Positions 8,752 through 18,381 are shown, counted from the first letter of the stretch. The stretch: 64,000 nucleotides of DNA from Segatella hominis (GCF_019249725.2 NZ_CP137559.1:973501-1037500); one strand, 5' to 3'. The notes: a model not told the origin generated them from the letters alone. Translations and numbers: made by a program.

Positions 8752-9219
8752 ATGATACAGCGTAAACAAACATTGTTTCTTCTGGTCGCGGTCATTGCCT
8801 GTGTGATCTGCCTGTTTGTACCTGTGGCTTCAGTGATGCCACAAGGTATGGAAAATCCGATGTCAGTACACTGCCTGGGCATTAGTGGCGACGAGGGAAT
8901 CCGTTTTGATGCAAGCTGTTTGCCACTGTTTCTTCTTTGCTCCGTTTCAGCATTGATGTCTCTGGCAACAGTATTCCTGTTCAAGAACCGTAAGTTGCAG
9001 ATCAATCTCTGTTCTATCAACCTGCTTTTCAATGTACTCTGGTACGTAGATTATGCAGTGATCTTCTTCGGACTTGTAGGATTAGAAAAAGTATCCGGCA
9101 ATTTGACATTCCATTGGGGTGCAGTAATGCCTCTCTTATCACTTGTCTTTGTGCTTTTAGCACGCAAGGGAGTCAGTGATGATGAGAAATTGGTACGTGC
9201 AGCCGATAGAATTCGTTAA
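8752..9219 (+). CDS. DUF4293 domain membrane protein
   Basis: 155 residues with four predicted membrane helices and the family start MIQRKQTLFLLVAVIACV. DUF4293 proteins are found only in Bacteroidota, almost always after rpoZ, and have no known role. The C-terminus RKGVSDDEKLVRAADRIR is cytoplasmic and charged, also typical. Nothing unusual is seen in the coding sequence. Confidence 0.88.
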   Translation: MIQRKQTLFLLVAVIACVICLFVPVASVMPQGMENPMSVHCLGISGDEGIRFDASCLPLFLLCSVSALMSLATVFLFKNRKLQINLCSINLLFNVLWYVDYAVIFFGLVGLEKVSGNLTFHWGAVMPLLSLVFVLLARKGVSDDEKLVRAADRIR

Positions 9220-9266
9220 TGGAATCCGTAGAATACGTTAAAAATAATTATAAAATCAACTTGAAA

Positions 9267-9298
9267 TTTGTGGGAATCAAATAAAAGTTGTAATTTTG
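9267..9298 (+). promoter_or_regulatory. Promoter of rpsP
   Basis: TTTG at 9267-9270, 20-bp spacer, TAATTTTG at 9291-9298. It gives a leader of about 55 bases before the rpsP ATG. Confidence 0.8.
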
Positions 9299-9361
9299 CA
9301 CCCGCTGTCACGAGATGGCAGCATAAAATTCAAACCTCAAATTAAAAAATTAGATTAAAAA

Positions 9362-9901
9362 ATGGCAACAAAAATCAGATTGCAGCGCGGCGGTCGTAAG
9401 AGCTATGCTTTCTACAGCATCGTAATCGCTGACGTTAGAGCACCACGTGATGGTAAATTTACTGAGAAGATTGGTACTTACAACCCTAACACCAATCCTG
9501 CTACTGTAGATTTGAATTTCGATCGTGCCCTCTACTGGGTAGAGACAGGTGCACAGCCAACAGACACAGTACGTAACATCCTCAAGGGCGAGGGCGTTTA
9601 CTTGATGAAGCACCTCCGTGGTGGCGTTAAGAAGGGCGCATTCGACGAGGCTGAGGCTCAGAAGCGTTTCGACGCTTGGAAGAACGGCGCAGACCAGAAG
9701 GTTTCTGCAGTTCGTGACGCTGAGGCTAAGGCTAAGAAGGAAGCTGCTGCTAAGGAGCTCGAGGCTGAGAAGAAGATGAATGAAGCAATCGCAAAGAAGG
9801 TAGCTGACAAGAAGGCTGCTCAGGCTGCTGCTCAGGCAGAGGCTGAGGCTGCTGCAACTGCTGAGGAAACTCCAGCAGAGGACGCTCCTGCAGAGGCTTA
9901 A
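9362..9901 (+). CDS. rpsP: 30S ribosomal protein S16 with long Ala/Lys/Glu tail
   Basis: 179 residues. The first 80 or so are canonical S16 ([20 protein letters not shown], then [22 protein letters not shown]), a small-subunit assembly protein. The remaining 95 residues form a helical, highly charged tail rich in [14 protein letters not shown] and [14 protein letters not shown] and ending in an acidic segment. Such tails are known in Bacteroidota S16 but absent in E. coli S16 (about 82 residues). The gene is monocistronic, with its own promoter and a terminator directly behind. Confidence 0.97.
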   Translation: MATKIRLQRGGRKSYAFYSIVIADVRAPRDGKFTEKIGTYNPNTNPATVDLNFDRALYWVETGAQPTDTVRNILKGEGVYLMKHLRGGVKKGAFDEAEAQKRFDAWKNGADQKVSAVRDAEAKAKKEAAAKELEAEKKMNEAIAKKVADKKAAQAAAQAEAEAAATAEETPAEDAPAEA

Positions 9902-9924
9902 TCTTCTTGAAGATTTAAAGTATA

Positions 9925-9960
9925 AAGGTCGGTTTCTCTTTTTGAGGTCCGACCTTTTTT
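9925..9960 (+). terminator. Intrinsic terminator of rpsP
   Basis: AAGGTCGG (9925-9932) pairs with CCGACCTT (9949-9956), followed by a T run. Confidence 0.85.
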
Positions 9961-9995
9961 ATTAAACTTACCCCATTGGGGATTTTTTTTGGAAA

Positions 9996-10131
9996 TAATA
10001 GATTCTTGATGATAGATTCTCAAAAAGAATAATAAATTCTTCATAATAAGGATATTTACATTTTCAAAAGAATGAATTCTTTAAAAGTAGATTCTGTAAT
10101 CAAGATTCTGTAATATATAGATTCTGTAATG
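9996..10131. repeat. AGATTCT-type repeats running into the ABC-F start codon
   Basis: Three near-identical AGATTCTGTAAT units begin at 10089, 10103 and 10119; looser AGATTCT copies lie upstream from about 9996. The last copy supplies the ATG of the following gene (10129-10131). Confidence 0.75.
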
Positions 10132-12066
10132 ATATCGGTTGAAAATCTTAAAGTTGAATTTGGCGTTAAACCTCTTTTTCATGATGTCAGTTTTGTCATC
10201 AATGATAGAGATCGCATAGCGCTCGTCGGCAAAAACGGTGCTGGAAAATCTACCATGCTCAAAATCCTGTGTGGTTTGCAGAAACCTACTGACGGTGTTG
10301 TGGCGATTCCAAACGATACCACTATCGGATATCTGCCTCAGGTCATGAAACTTCAGGACGATACGACGGTCAAGGAAGAAACCCGCAAGGCCTTTGCTCA
10401 TAATACGGAGATGAAGGCGCGTCTTGATAAGATGCAGCAGGAAATGGCTGACCGTACCGACTACGAGAGTGATGAATATGCGCAACTCGTGGAGAAGTTC
10501 TCTCAGGAACATGAACGCTACATGATGATGGGAGGTGAAAACTATGAGGCTGAAATCGAACGTACCCTGACAGGTCTCGGATTTGTGCGAGAGGATTTTG
10601 AACGTCCTACCAGAGAGTTTTCCGGTGGATGGCGTATGCGTATTGAATTGGCGAAAATCCTGTTGCAGAAACCTGATGTCCTCTTGCTCGATGAGCCTAC
10701 CAACCATCTTGATATCGAAAGTATCCAGTGGTTGGAACAGTTTCTTGCTCAAAGTGCCAAGGCGGTAGTACTCGTGAGCCACGACCGTGCGTTTATCAAT
10801 AATGTTACCAATCGTACGTTGGAGATTACCTGCGGAAGGGTAGAGGACTACAAAGTAAAATACGATGAGTATATCGTCCTTCGTCAGGAACGTCGTGAAC
10901 AGCAGTTGAGGGCTTACGAGAACCAACAGAAGGAAATCGCTGATATTAAGGACTTTATAGAGCGATTCCGATATAAACCTACCAAGGCAGTACAGGTGCA
11001 GAGCCGTATCAAGCAATTGGAGAAAATTGTGCCGATCGAGGTGGATGAGGTGGATAACAAACAGATGCATCTCAAGTTCCCTCCTTGTCTGCGAAGCGGT
11101 GATTATCCGGTTATCTGCGATGAGGTACGCAAGGATTATGGAGAGCATACGGTTTTCGATCATGTCACCCTTACTATTAAAAGAGGTGAGAAGGTTGCGT
11201 TCGTAGGAAAGAACGGTGAAGGTAAATCAACGCTTGTCAAATGTATCATGGGCGAGATTCCTTTTACGGGCAACCTCAAGATTGGACACAATGTACAGAT
11301 AGGATATTTCGCACAGAACCAGGCGCAGCTCCTTGATGAAAACCTCACGATATTCGATACCATCGATCGTGTAGCCACTGGTGAAATGCGATTGAAAATC
11401 AATGATCTCCTCGGTTCATTCATGTTTGGTGGTGAGACATCGGAAAAGTATGTGAAGGTACTCAGTGGAGGTGAAAGAAGTAGATTGGCCATGATCAAAC
11501 TGCTGCTCGAACCAGTCAACCTGCTGATACTCGATGAGCCTACCAACCATCTTGATATGCAGTCAAAGGATGTGCTCAAGGAAGCTATCAAGGCTTTTGA
11601 TGGTACAGCTATCATCGTGAGCCATGACCGTGAATTCCTTGATGGACTGGTAGATAAAGTCTATGAGTTCGGTGGCGGTAAGGTACGTGAGCACTTAGGT
11701 GGTATCTACGACTATCTCCGTGCGCACAATGCAGATTCCATCAATGCCGCATTGACAAGTGCTCAGTCAGCTCCAGTAGCAGCAACTGTAGAGTCAACTC
11801 CTTCTGCCGGTAAACAGAATTATGCGGAGCATAAGGAACAGCAGAAGAAAATCCGCAAGGCTGAGAAGGCTGTCAAGGAGTGTGAAGATCGCATTGCCAA
11901 ACTGGAAAAGCGCAAGAAGGAAATCGATGACCTCCTGATGAAGCCGGAGAATGCTACCAACATGGAACTTGTCACAGAATATACTTCGCTGATGCAGAAA
12001 CTTGATGAAGAAAATGATAACTGGCTGCTTCTTTCTGAAAAGCTCGAAGAAGTCTGCAATTCATAA
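10129..12066 (+). CDS. ABC-F family ATPase (EttA/YbiT/Uup-like)
   Basis: 645 residues with two ATP-binding cassettes and no membrane segments. The first has GKNGAGKST, SGGWRMR and LLLDEPTNHLD; the second has GKNGEGKST, SGGERSRL and LILDEPTNHLD. The linker between them (about 220-310) is the charged helical P-site tRNA interaction type motif, and the C-terminus (about 565-645) is a coiled coil. ABC-F proteins act on the ribosome to relieve stalled translation; the subfamily cannot be fixed without a tree. There is no sign that it is a resistance variant. The start codon lies within a short tandem repeat. Confidence 0.9.
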   Translation: MISVENLKVEFGVKPLFHDVSFVINDRDRIALVGKNGAGKSTMLKILCGLQKPTDGVVAIPNDTTIGYLPQVMKLQDDTTVKEETRKAFAHNTEMKARLDKMQQEMADRTDYESDEYAQLVEKFSQEHERYMMMGGENYEAEIERTLTGLGFVREDFERPTREFSGGWRMRIELAKILLQKPDVLLLDEPTNHLDIESIQWLEQFLAQSAKAVVLVSHDRAFINNVTNRTLEITCGRVEDYKVKYDEYIVLRQERREQQLRAYENQQKEIADIKDFIERFRYKPTKAVQVQSRIKQLEKIVPIEVDEVDNKQMHLKFPPCLRSGDYPVICDEVRKDYGEHTVFDHVTLTIKRGEKVAFVGKNGEGKSTLVKCIMGEIPFTGNLKIGHNVQIGYFAQNQAQLLDENLTIFDTIDRVATGEMRLKINDLLGSFMFGGETSEKYVKVLSGGERSRLAMIKLLLEPVNLLILDEPTNHLDMQSKDVLKEAIKAFDGTAIIVSHDREFLDGLVDKVYEFGGGKVREHLGGIYDYLRAHNADSINAALTSAQSAPVAATVESTPSAGKQNYAEHKEQQKKIRKAEKAVKECEDRIAKLEKRKKEIDDLLMKPENATNMELVTEYTSLMQKLDEENDNWLLLSEKLEEVCNS

Positions 12067-12160
12067 TCATTCAGCATAAGATTTCTTCATATTGAGATAT
12101 TTTTCTGCATAAGATTTTCTTTCAGCAGATGCTTATCTTTCTGAGATTTAATAATAAAAA
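12067..12160. repeat. Loose CAGCATAAGATTTCTT-like repeats
   Basis: About five poorly conserved units of about 17 bases (CTGCATAAGATTTTCTT and relatives) fill the gap between the ABC-F gene and the peptidase gene. No promoter or terminator stands out. Confidence 0.45.
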
Positions 12161-12171
12161 ATATAATTAAC

Positions 12172-14205
12172 ATGAACATTAAAATGATTCTTCCGATGAT
12201 GATGCTGGCAGCTATGCCTCTCGGCGCAGATGCACAGAACAAGTCGGGTCTTGTCATGGAAAACCTTGATAAGACAGTCAGTCCTGCTAATGATTTCTAC
12301 AAGTTTGCTACAGGTGGATGGCAGAAGAACCACCCACTCCCAGCAGCTTACAGCTGCTACGGCAGCTTCAATCTGTTGGCAGATGACAACAACAAGCGTA
12401 TCAATACCATTCTTTCTGAACTTCAGAAGAAGACTTATAAGAAGGGTACTATCGAGCAGAAATTGTCTGACTTCTATAAGTTGGCTCTTAATGTAGATGC
12501 TCGCAACAAGGCTGGTATCTCACCTGTTAAGCCACTTCTCGATGAGATGGAAGCAGCCAAGACAAAGGCTGACTTGCAGAAGATCCAGTTGAAGTATGCA
12601 GCACAAGGTTATGGTGTGAGCTTCGGTGGCGGCTTCGGTGCTGACGAGAAGAATGTCAAGATGAATATCTTCAATCTCGGTCAGGGCGGTCTTACCCTCG
12701 GTCAGAAAGACTATTATGTCAACAATGATGCAGCTACAGTAGCTATCCGTGAGGCATTCAAGAAGTATGTTCAGAAGATGTTCCAGCTCTACGGTTTCTC
12801 AGCAGAGGAAGCAGCTCAGAAGGAGCAGGCTATCTTCCAGCACGAAACCATGTTGGCGCTCATCTCAAAGAGTATGACAGAACTTCGCGATCCTCAGGCT
12901 AACTATAATAAGATGACTCTCAAGGAGTTCCAGGAGAAATATCCTAACCTCAATCTCGAGGCAATGTGTAATGCAGAGGGTATCAAGAGCGAGTACATCC
13001 AGGAGATGATCGTAGGTCAGCCTGACTTCCTCGCTGGTCTCGACAAGATTACTGCAGCCGAGAATGACAATACGCTCAGAGCCTTGATGGAGTGGGATGT
13101 TATCCAGAGTTCATCTTCTTATCTTACAGATGAGATCCGTGAGGCTAACTTTGATTTCTTCGGCAAGACAATGAGTGGCCGTAAGGAGGATTATCCTCTC
13201 TGGAAACGTGCTACCAATCAGGTAGAAGCTCAGTTGGGCGAACCTCTCGGTCGTATGTACTGCAAGCGCTACTTCCCTGAGTCTTCCAAGAAGATCATGT
13301 TGGAATTGGTAAAAAATCTTCAGGTAAGTCTCGGTCAGCGTATCGATGCACAGACCTGGATGAGCGATACTACCAAGGCAGCAGCTCACGAAAAGCTCAA
13401 CAAGTTCTATGTGAAGATCGGTTACCCTAACAAGTGGACAGACTATAGCAGTCTTCAAATCGATCCATCTAAGAGTTTCTATGAGAACGTGATGGCATGC
13501 CGCAAGTTTGCTCACGACAAGCATATCAATGACAAGGCAGGAAAGCCAGTGGATCGTGACGAGTGGTACATGACTCCACAGACAGTCAATGCTTATTATA
13601 ACCCAACAACCAATGAGATTACCTTCCCAGCAGGTATTCTCCAGTATCCATTCTTCGATCCGAAGGCTGATGCTGCATTCAACTATGGTGCTATCGGTGT
13701 GGTGATCGGACATGAGATGACTCACGGATTTGACGACCAGGGAAGACAGTATGATTCAGATGGTAATATGCATGACTGGTGGACAGCCAATGATGCAGAG
13801 GGCTTCAACAAGCGTGCTGATCAGTATGCTGCATTCTTCAGCAATATCAAGGTATTGCCTGATTTGAATGCCAATGGTCGATTCACTTTGGGTGAGAACC
13901 TGGCAGACCACGGAGGTCTGATGGTTTCTTACAATGCATTTAAGAATGCAACTGCAAAGAAAAAGCTCAAGGAGAAGGATGGTTTCACACCAGAACAGCG
14001 TTTCTTCCTTGCTTATGCTGGCGTATGGGGTCAGAACATCACAGAGCTGGAAATCCGCAACCGCGTAAAGAGCGACCCACATTCATTGGGTGAATGGCGA
14101 GTAAATGGCGCTCTTCCTCACATCAATGCCTGGTATGAGGCATTTGGTGTCAAGAAGGGAGACAAAATGTATATCCCAGAGTCAGAGAGATTAGATCTCT
14201 GGTAA
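12172..14205 (+). CDS. Secreted M13 family zinc metallopeptidase (neprilysin/PepO-like)
   Basis: 677 residues. The N-terminal signal peptide ends near ADAQ (about 22). The N-terminal M13 domain starts LDKTVSPANDFYKFATGGW; the catalytic domain has NAYYNPTTNEITFPAGILQ, the zinc motif HEMTH at about 514-518 and the third ligand in ENLAD at about 575-579. All catalytic residues are present. M13 enzymes cleave peptides outside the cytoplasm. The usual C-terminal CxxW ending of M13 is replaced by ERLDLW, as in many bacterial members. It is followed by two terminator-like hairpins. Confidence 0.95.
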   Translation: MNIKMILPMMMLAAMPLGADAQNKSGLVMENLDKTVSPANDFYKFATGGWQKNHPLPAAYSCYGSFNLLADDNNKRINTILSELQKKTYKKGTIEQKLSDFYKLALNVDARNKAGISPVKPLLDEMEAAKTKADLQKIQLKYAAQGYGVSFGGGFGADEKNVKMNIFNLGQGGLTLGQKDYYVNNDAATVAIREAFKKYVQKMFQLYGFSAEEAAQKEQAIFQHETMLALISKSMTELRDPQANYNKMTLKEFQEKYPNLNLEAMCNAEGIKSEYIQEMIVGQPDFLAGLDKITAAENDNTLRALMEWDVIQSSSSYLTDEIREANFDFFGKTMSGRKEDYPLWKRATNQVEAQLGEPLGRMYCKRYFPESSKKIMLELVKNLQVSLGQRIDAQTWMSDTTKAAAHEKLNKFYVKIGYPNKWTDYSSLQIDPSKSFYENVMACRKFAHDKHINDKAGKPVDRDEWYMTPQTVNAYYNPTTNEITFPAGILQYPFFDPKADAAFNYGAIGVVIGHEMTHGFDDQGRQYDSDGNMHDWWTANDAEGFNKRADQYAAFFSNIKVLPDLNANGRFTLGENLADHGGLMVSYNAFKNATAKKKLKEKDGFTPEQRFFLAYAGVWGQNITELEIRNRVKSDPHSLGEWRVNGALPHINAWYEAFGVKKGDKMYIPESERLDLW

Positions 14206-14218
14206 AGAAATGATGATC

Positions 14219-14258
14219 CATACCTCTTTTCAGCTTTAAATATTCTTAGGGGTATGGG
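14219..14258 (+). terminator. Terminator-like hairpin after the M13 peptidase
   Basis: CCATACC (14219-14225) pairs with GGTATGG across a 26-base loop; T-rich sequence follows. Confidence 0.5.
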
Positions 14259-14286
14259 TCAGTTCTTTTTTAGATACAGCTATAGG

Positions 14287-14318
14287 AAAATGTGTTGAAC
14301 AGTTGTTCAACACATTTT
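14287..14318. terminator. 32-base near-perfect palindrome, probable bidirectional terminator
   Basis: AAAATGTGTTGAACA (14287-14301) pairs without mismatch with TGTTCAACACATTTT (14304-14318) around a 2-base centre, followed by a T-rich stretch. It insulates metA from the peptidase gene. Confidence 0.7.
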
Positions 14319-14369
14319 CTGTTTTATAAAAAAAATCCTCTTTTTTTTCGCTAAGTCAGATTTTTACAG

Positions 14370-14377
14370 TAACTTTG
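14370..14377 (+). promoter_or_regulatory. -7 element of the metA promoter
   Basis: TAACTTTG, 27 bases upstream of the metA ATG. The region about 20 bp upstream is T-rich (TTTCG) without an exact TTTG. Confidence 0.55.
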
Positions 14378-14404
14378 CAGAAAAATACAAAGAAAGGATA
14401 AAAA

Positions 14405-15322
14405 ATGCCATTAAGATTACCAGATAAATTGCCAGCCATCGAGTTGCTGAAGCATGAGAATATCTTTGTGATGGACGAGAGCCGGGCTCATAGCCAGGAA
14501 ATCCGTCCACTTAAAATCGTGGTTCTCAACCTGATGCCGCTGAAAATAACTACAGAGACCGACCTCGTGCGACTGTTGTCCAATACGCCTTTGCAGCTTG
14601 AGGTCTATTTCATGAAACTCAAGAGTCATACCCCTAAGAATACTCCTATCGAGCACATGATGATGTTCTATAAGGATTTTTCCGAACTCTCCAAGCAGAA
14701 GTTTGATGGTATGATTGTTACTGGTGCTCCGATCGAGACGATGGCATACGAGGAAGTTGAGTATTGGCCGGAAATCATGCAGATTTTCGATTGGGCACGT
14801 ACTCATGTCACTTCTACGCTCTATATCTGCTGGGGCGCACAGGCAGGACTTTATCATTTCTATGGCGTGCCGAAATATCCGTTGGAGAAGAAGATGTTCG
14901 GTATCTTCCAGCAGAAACCGCTGGATATGTCACAGCCTATCTTCAGAGGCTTTGATGATGTCTTTGCCATGCCTCACAGCCGTCATACAGAAGTGAGACG
15001 AGAGGATATTGAGAAGGTACCAGGACTTGACATTATTGCAGAATCTCCTGAAAGCGGTGTGAGCATCGTGATGGCAAGAGGGGGCCGTGAGTTCTTTGTA
15101 ACCGGTCATCTTGAATATGCGCCAAATACACTCGATAAAGAGTATAAGCGCGATATGGGCAAGCGCGATGATGTGGAATTGCCGAAGAATTATTATTATC
15201 ACGACGATCCTAACGAGGCTCCATTGGTTACATGGCGTGCACATGCCAATCTCTTCTATAGCAACTGGATCAACTATTATGTTTACCAGGAGACTCCTTA
15301 TAATATTGACGATATTCAGTAA
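14405..15322 (+). CDS. metA: Homoserine O-acyltransferase MetA, predicted to use acetyl-CoA
   Basis: 305 residues. It activates homoserine for methionine synthesis. The catalytic Cys142 (ICWGAQAG), His235 and Glu237 (GHLEY) are all in place. Residue 111 is Glu (GAPIETMAYEE), the residue that in studied MetA enzymes goes with acetyl-CoA, whereas Gly goes with succinyl-CoA; so despite the family name this should be an O-acetyltransferase (inference from known specificity residue). The stop is followed after 3 bases by the U32 gene, suggesting co-transcription. Confidence 0.95.
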   Translation: MPLRLPDKLPAIELLKHENIFVMDESRAHSQEIRPLKIVVLNLMPLKITTETDLVRLLSNTPLQLEVYFMKLKSHTPKNTPIEHMMMFYKDFSELSKQKFDGMIVTGAPIETMAYEEVEYWPEIMQIFDWARTHVTSTLYICWGAQAGLYHFYGVPKYPLEKKMFGIFQQKPLDMSQPIFRGFDDVFAMPHSRHTEVRREDIEKVPGLDIIAESPESGVSIVMARGGREFFVTGHLEYAPNTLDKEYKRDMGKRDDVELPKNYYYHDDPNEAPLVTWRAHANLFYSNWINYYVYQETPYNIDDIQ

Positions 15323-15325
15323 GAT

Positions 15326-17302
15326 ATGAGAACATTGGAATTATTGGCTCCTGCCAAAAATTTAGAATGCGGTATAGCTGCCATCGATCATGGAGCAGAC
15401 GCCGTCTATATCGGTGCTCCACGCTTCGGTGCACGAGCTGCTGCCGGCAACTCTATCGAGGATATCAAGCAACTCTGTGATTACGCCCATCAGTTTGGTG
15501 CCAAGGTTCACGTTACCGTCAATACCATCATCTATGATTCAGAATTGGAAGATACGCTTAAGATGATTTCCCAGTTGGATGAGATTGGTGTTGATGCACT
15601 CTTGCTGCAGGATATGGGACTCCTTTGGGAGGTAAGAGCTAAAGGATTGTGGAAGAGGGAGTTACATAGCAGTACCCAATGCGATACTCGAACTCCTGAG
15701 AAAGCTTTGTGGTTGACTCAGATCGGTTTCAAGCGAGTGGTTCTTGCACGTGAACTGTCACTGGATGAAATCAAAGCCATCCACAATGCTATTCCAGACA
15801 GAGAGATTGAAGTCTTCGTGCATGGTGCTCTCTGTGTCAGTTATTCCGGAGTCTGCTATGCATCCGAAAAATGCTTCTCCCGTTCTGCCAACCGTGGTGA
15901 ATGTGCCCAGTTCTGCCGTATGAAGTTTGACCTGGTTGATGCCGACAACAAGATGATAGAGCACCAGCGCTATCTCCTGTCGCTCAAGGATCTCTGCCAG
16001 TTAGATTATCTGAAGGACCTGGCTGATGCCGGAGCTTCTTCTTTCAAGATAGAGGGCAGACTCAAGGATATCACTTATGTGAAAAACGTGGTGGCTGCCT
16101 ATAACAAGAAATTGGATGAAATCGTAGCCAAATATCCACGCGAATACCGACGTGCTTCGCGAGGACATGTGGAATATAATTTCGTTCCGAATCTGAAGAA
16201 AACCTTCAACCGCGGTTTTACCAACTATTTCCTGCATGGCAGACAACCCGATATTTCCTCCTTCGATACACCGAAGGCTATTGGTGAATACGTAGGTAAG
16301 GTGAAAGAAATACGTGGAAATGTATCATTCAATGTAGCTACAGTAGCCAGTTTTGCCAATGGCGACGGACTCTGTTTCATCAATGATGAGCGAGAGTTGG
16401 AGGGCTTCCGTGTCAACAAGGTAGAGGGCAACCGCCTTTTCCCTTTCCGCATGCCGGAAAACCTCAGACCGGGTATGGCTTTGTATCGCAACAACGACCA
16501 GGCTTTCGAACAGATTCTGGCACGTAAGACAGCCGAACGCCGTATTCCGCTCTTTATCGAACTTCAGCCTGTGTTGGAAAAGGACGAGGATAATGATGAA
16601 GTAGTAGATGGATTCCTTGCCACTGCCAATATCTTCAAGAGTGTAGAACAGGGCTTGTACTACAAGGCTGCAGAGGTCTTCACACCTATGCAACTGCAGT
16701 GCGCCAAACGCTCTCAGCATGATAATATGATTGCGCAGATGAGCAAGTTCGGTGAATCTAAATATGAATGTAAGCATGTGGTACTCAAGAATGATATTGA
16801 TGCTGCGTTCATCCCCAACAGTGTGCTTTCAAATGTCCGTAGGGAATTGATTCAAAAACTTGATCAGAGAATAACAGATGAACTCAACCGTTCGCTGATT
16901 TCTGGTATGGACAGAAATTTCTTTGCCAATCCTTACAGATTGGATCAGCCGGGAGAACGTGAAGCTAAGAGTCAGAAGGAATTAACCTGGCAACCGGAAT
17001 ATGAAAAATGGCGATATACTTATAATATTGCCAATGATTCTGCGGTTGATTTCTACAAGAAGCATGGACTTGAGAATATCCAGCCTGCATTCGAACTGGG
17101 TGCTAACAAACGCAAGGATGAATCGCTCATCATGCAGTGCCGCCATTGCATCCGCTATTCCTTAGGATATTGCGTGAAGAGGGGTGGAAAGAAACCTACA
17201 TGGAAAGAACCGCTTTCGCTGGTATTAGGCGATGGCAGAAGATTCCGGCTGGAGTTTGTCTGCAAGGAATGTCAGATGAATGTCTATGCTGCGTCAAACT
17301 GA
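15326..17302 (+). CDS. U32 family protein, RlhA/YdcP-like
   Basis: 658 residues, close to E. coli RlhA (YdcP, about 650) and longer than TrhP (YegQ, about 450). It starts RTLELLAPAKNLECGIAAIDHGADAVY and has the U32 cysteine signature HGALCVSYSGVCYASEKC then ANRGECAQFCR, followed by a C-terminal extension with more cysteines (QCRHCIRYSLGYC and CKECQ). RlhA makes 5-hydroxycytidine in 23S rRNA and TrhP hydroxylates tRNA uridine; the length favours an RlhA-like role, but orthology is inferred. Members are annotated as peptidases for historical reasons. Confidence 0.85.
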   Translation: MRTLELLAPAKNLECGIAAIDHGADAVYIGAPRFGARAAAGNSIEDIKQLCDYAHQFGAKVHVTVNTIIYDSELEDTLKMISQLDEIGVDALLLQDMGLLWEVRAKGLWKRELHSSTQCDTRTPEKALWLTQIGFKRVVLARELSLDEIKAIHNAIPDREIEVFVHGALCVSYSGVCYASEKCFSRSANRGECAQFCRMKFDLVDADNKMIEHQRYLLSLKDLCQLDYLKDLADAGASSFKIEGRLKDITYVKNVVAAYNKKLDEIVAKYPREYRRASRGHVEYNFVPNLKKTFNRGFTNYFLHGRQPDISSFDTPKAIGEYVGKVKEIRGNVSFNVATVASFANGDGLCFINDERELEGFRVNKVEGNRLFPFRMPENLRPGMALYRNNDQAFEQILARKTAERRIPLFIELQPVLEKDEDNDEVVDGFLATANIFKSVEQGLYYKAAEVFTPMQLQCAKRSQHDNMIAQMSKFGESKYECKHVVLKNDIDAAFIPNSVLSNVRRELIQKLDQRITDELNRSLISGMDRNFFANPYRLDQPGEREAKSQKELTWQPEYEKWRYTYNIANDSAVDFYKKHGLENIQPAFELGANKRKDESLIMQCRHCIRYSLGYCVKRGGKKPTWKEPLSLVLGDGRRFRLEFVCKECQMNVYAASN

Positions 17303-17349
17303 TTATCGTGAGCAGGTTCTATTCAGAAGAATCATATAATAAAATACAG

Positions 17350-18303
17350 ATGAAGTTAAAGTTATCCGATATGAGAAAAGGCTGTCAGTATGTCCTCACG
17401 GGCATGCTGATGGTCTTTGTGCTTTTCTTTGTAACCAGTTGTTATCACCGTCACAGTACGAAGGGACAGCATGCTGCACTGGTGGAATACAGTGATCGCC
17501 AGCGCGATTCGATTTCTTTTTCTTCTACGCATCATTATACCTATCGCTACAATTTCGAGGTGGCAGCAGATTCTCTGATGCTTATCAAGCAGCAGCCGGA
17601 GGAATTCGTCAACCATCTTCCCATCGATTCTTTCGCAGTCATGAAGCACTGTCTTCTGGTTGTTTCTGATATCAGGATAATTCCGCAGGATCGTGTGGAT
17701 TCAGTTTGGATCCAGTTGGCAACAGAAGATAATGTATTCGGTTGGACACATGAGTCTAATATGCTTTCTAAGGTAGTGCCCGATGATCCTATTTCCCAGT
17801 TTATCATGGTGTTCAGCAATACCCACCTGCTCATCTTCCTGATAGTCTTTGTGCTGATAGGAGTGAGTTATCTGGTGAAGAAGATCTTTACGCGAAATGC
17901 GCCTATCGTGCATTTCAATGATATCGACTCACCTTATCCAACAGCCCTTGTGCTGATGGTATCGCTGTCTGCTGCATTCTATGCCACGATTCAGACCTAC
18001 ATGCCTGAGGTATGGCGTCATTTCTATTTCCATCCTACGCTCAATCCTTTTGCAGTGCCTAAGGTGTTAGGCTTCTTCTTAGCATCCGTATGGGCGATAC
18101 TCATACTTGCCATTGCCTGTGTGGATGAAGTAAAAAACCGTCTTACTTTGGGTGAAGGAATACTTTATTTGGGTGGGCTGATGGGTATGTGCGCCTTAGA
18201 TTATATCATATTCAGTATCAGTACGTTATACACTGTTGGTTATATTATTTTAGTAGCGTATTTCTGGTATGCTATCCGGACTTATCTCAAGCGAAATTCC
18301 TGA
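17350..18303 (+). CDS. Lipoprotein with membrane-spanning C-terminal half, unknown function
   Basis: 317 residues from the ATG at 17350; the reading frame stays open upstream but overlaps the U32 gene, so the first ATG after its stop was chosen. A hydrophobic segment ending FFVTSC suggests a lipoprotein signal. Residues about 35-150 form a soluble region with an SH3-like feel (VWIQLATEDNVFGWTHESNML), followed by about five membrane helices from residue 155 on. I do not recognise the family. It lies 47 bases after the U32 gene on the same strand and may share its transcript. Confidence 0.7.
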   Translation: MKLKLSDMRKGCQYVLTGMLMVFVLFFVTSCYHRHSTKGQHAALVEYSDRQRDSISFSSTHHYTYRYNFEVAADSLMLIKQQPEEFVNHLPIDSFAVMKHCLLVVSDIRIIPQDRVDSVWIQLATEDNVFGWTHESNMLSKVVPDDPISQFIMVFSNTHLLIFLIVFVLIGVSYLVKKIFTRNAPIVHFNDIDSPYPTALVLMVSLSAAFYATIQTYMPEVWRHFYFHPTLNPFAVPKVLGFFLASVWAILILAIACVDEVKNRLTLGEGILYLGGLMGMCALDYIIFSISTLYTVGYIILVAYFWYAIRTYLKRNS

Positions 18304-18381
18304 TATGTTCCCCTTTTCTGATTTTTCAGGTTCAGTCTGATTTCCTAATTTATAAGGATAATCCTTTCGGGATAATCTTTG

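Noticed and set aside
10081..11163. 360-codon minus-strand frame
   Set aside because: Antisense to the ABC-F gene with both cassettes intact; no family features.
14319..14404. SAM riboswitch upstream of metA
   Set aside because: The leader is about 20 bases from the probable transcription start, too short for any known SAM riboswitch.
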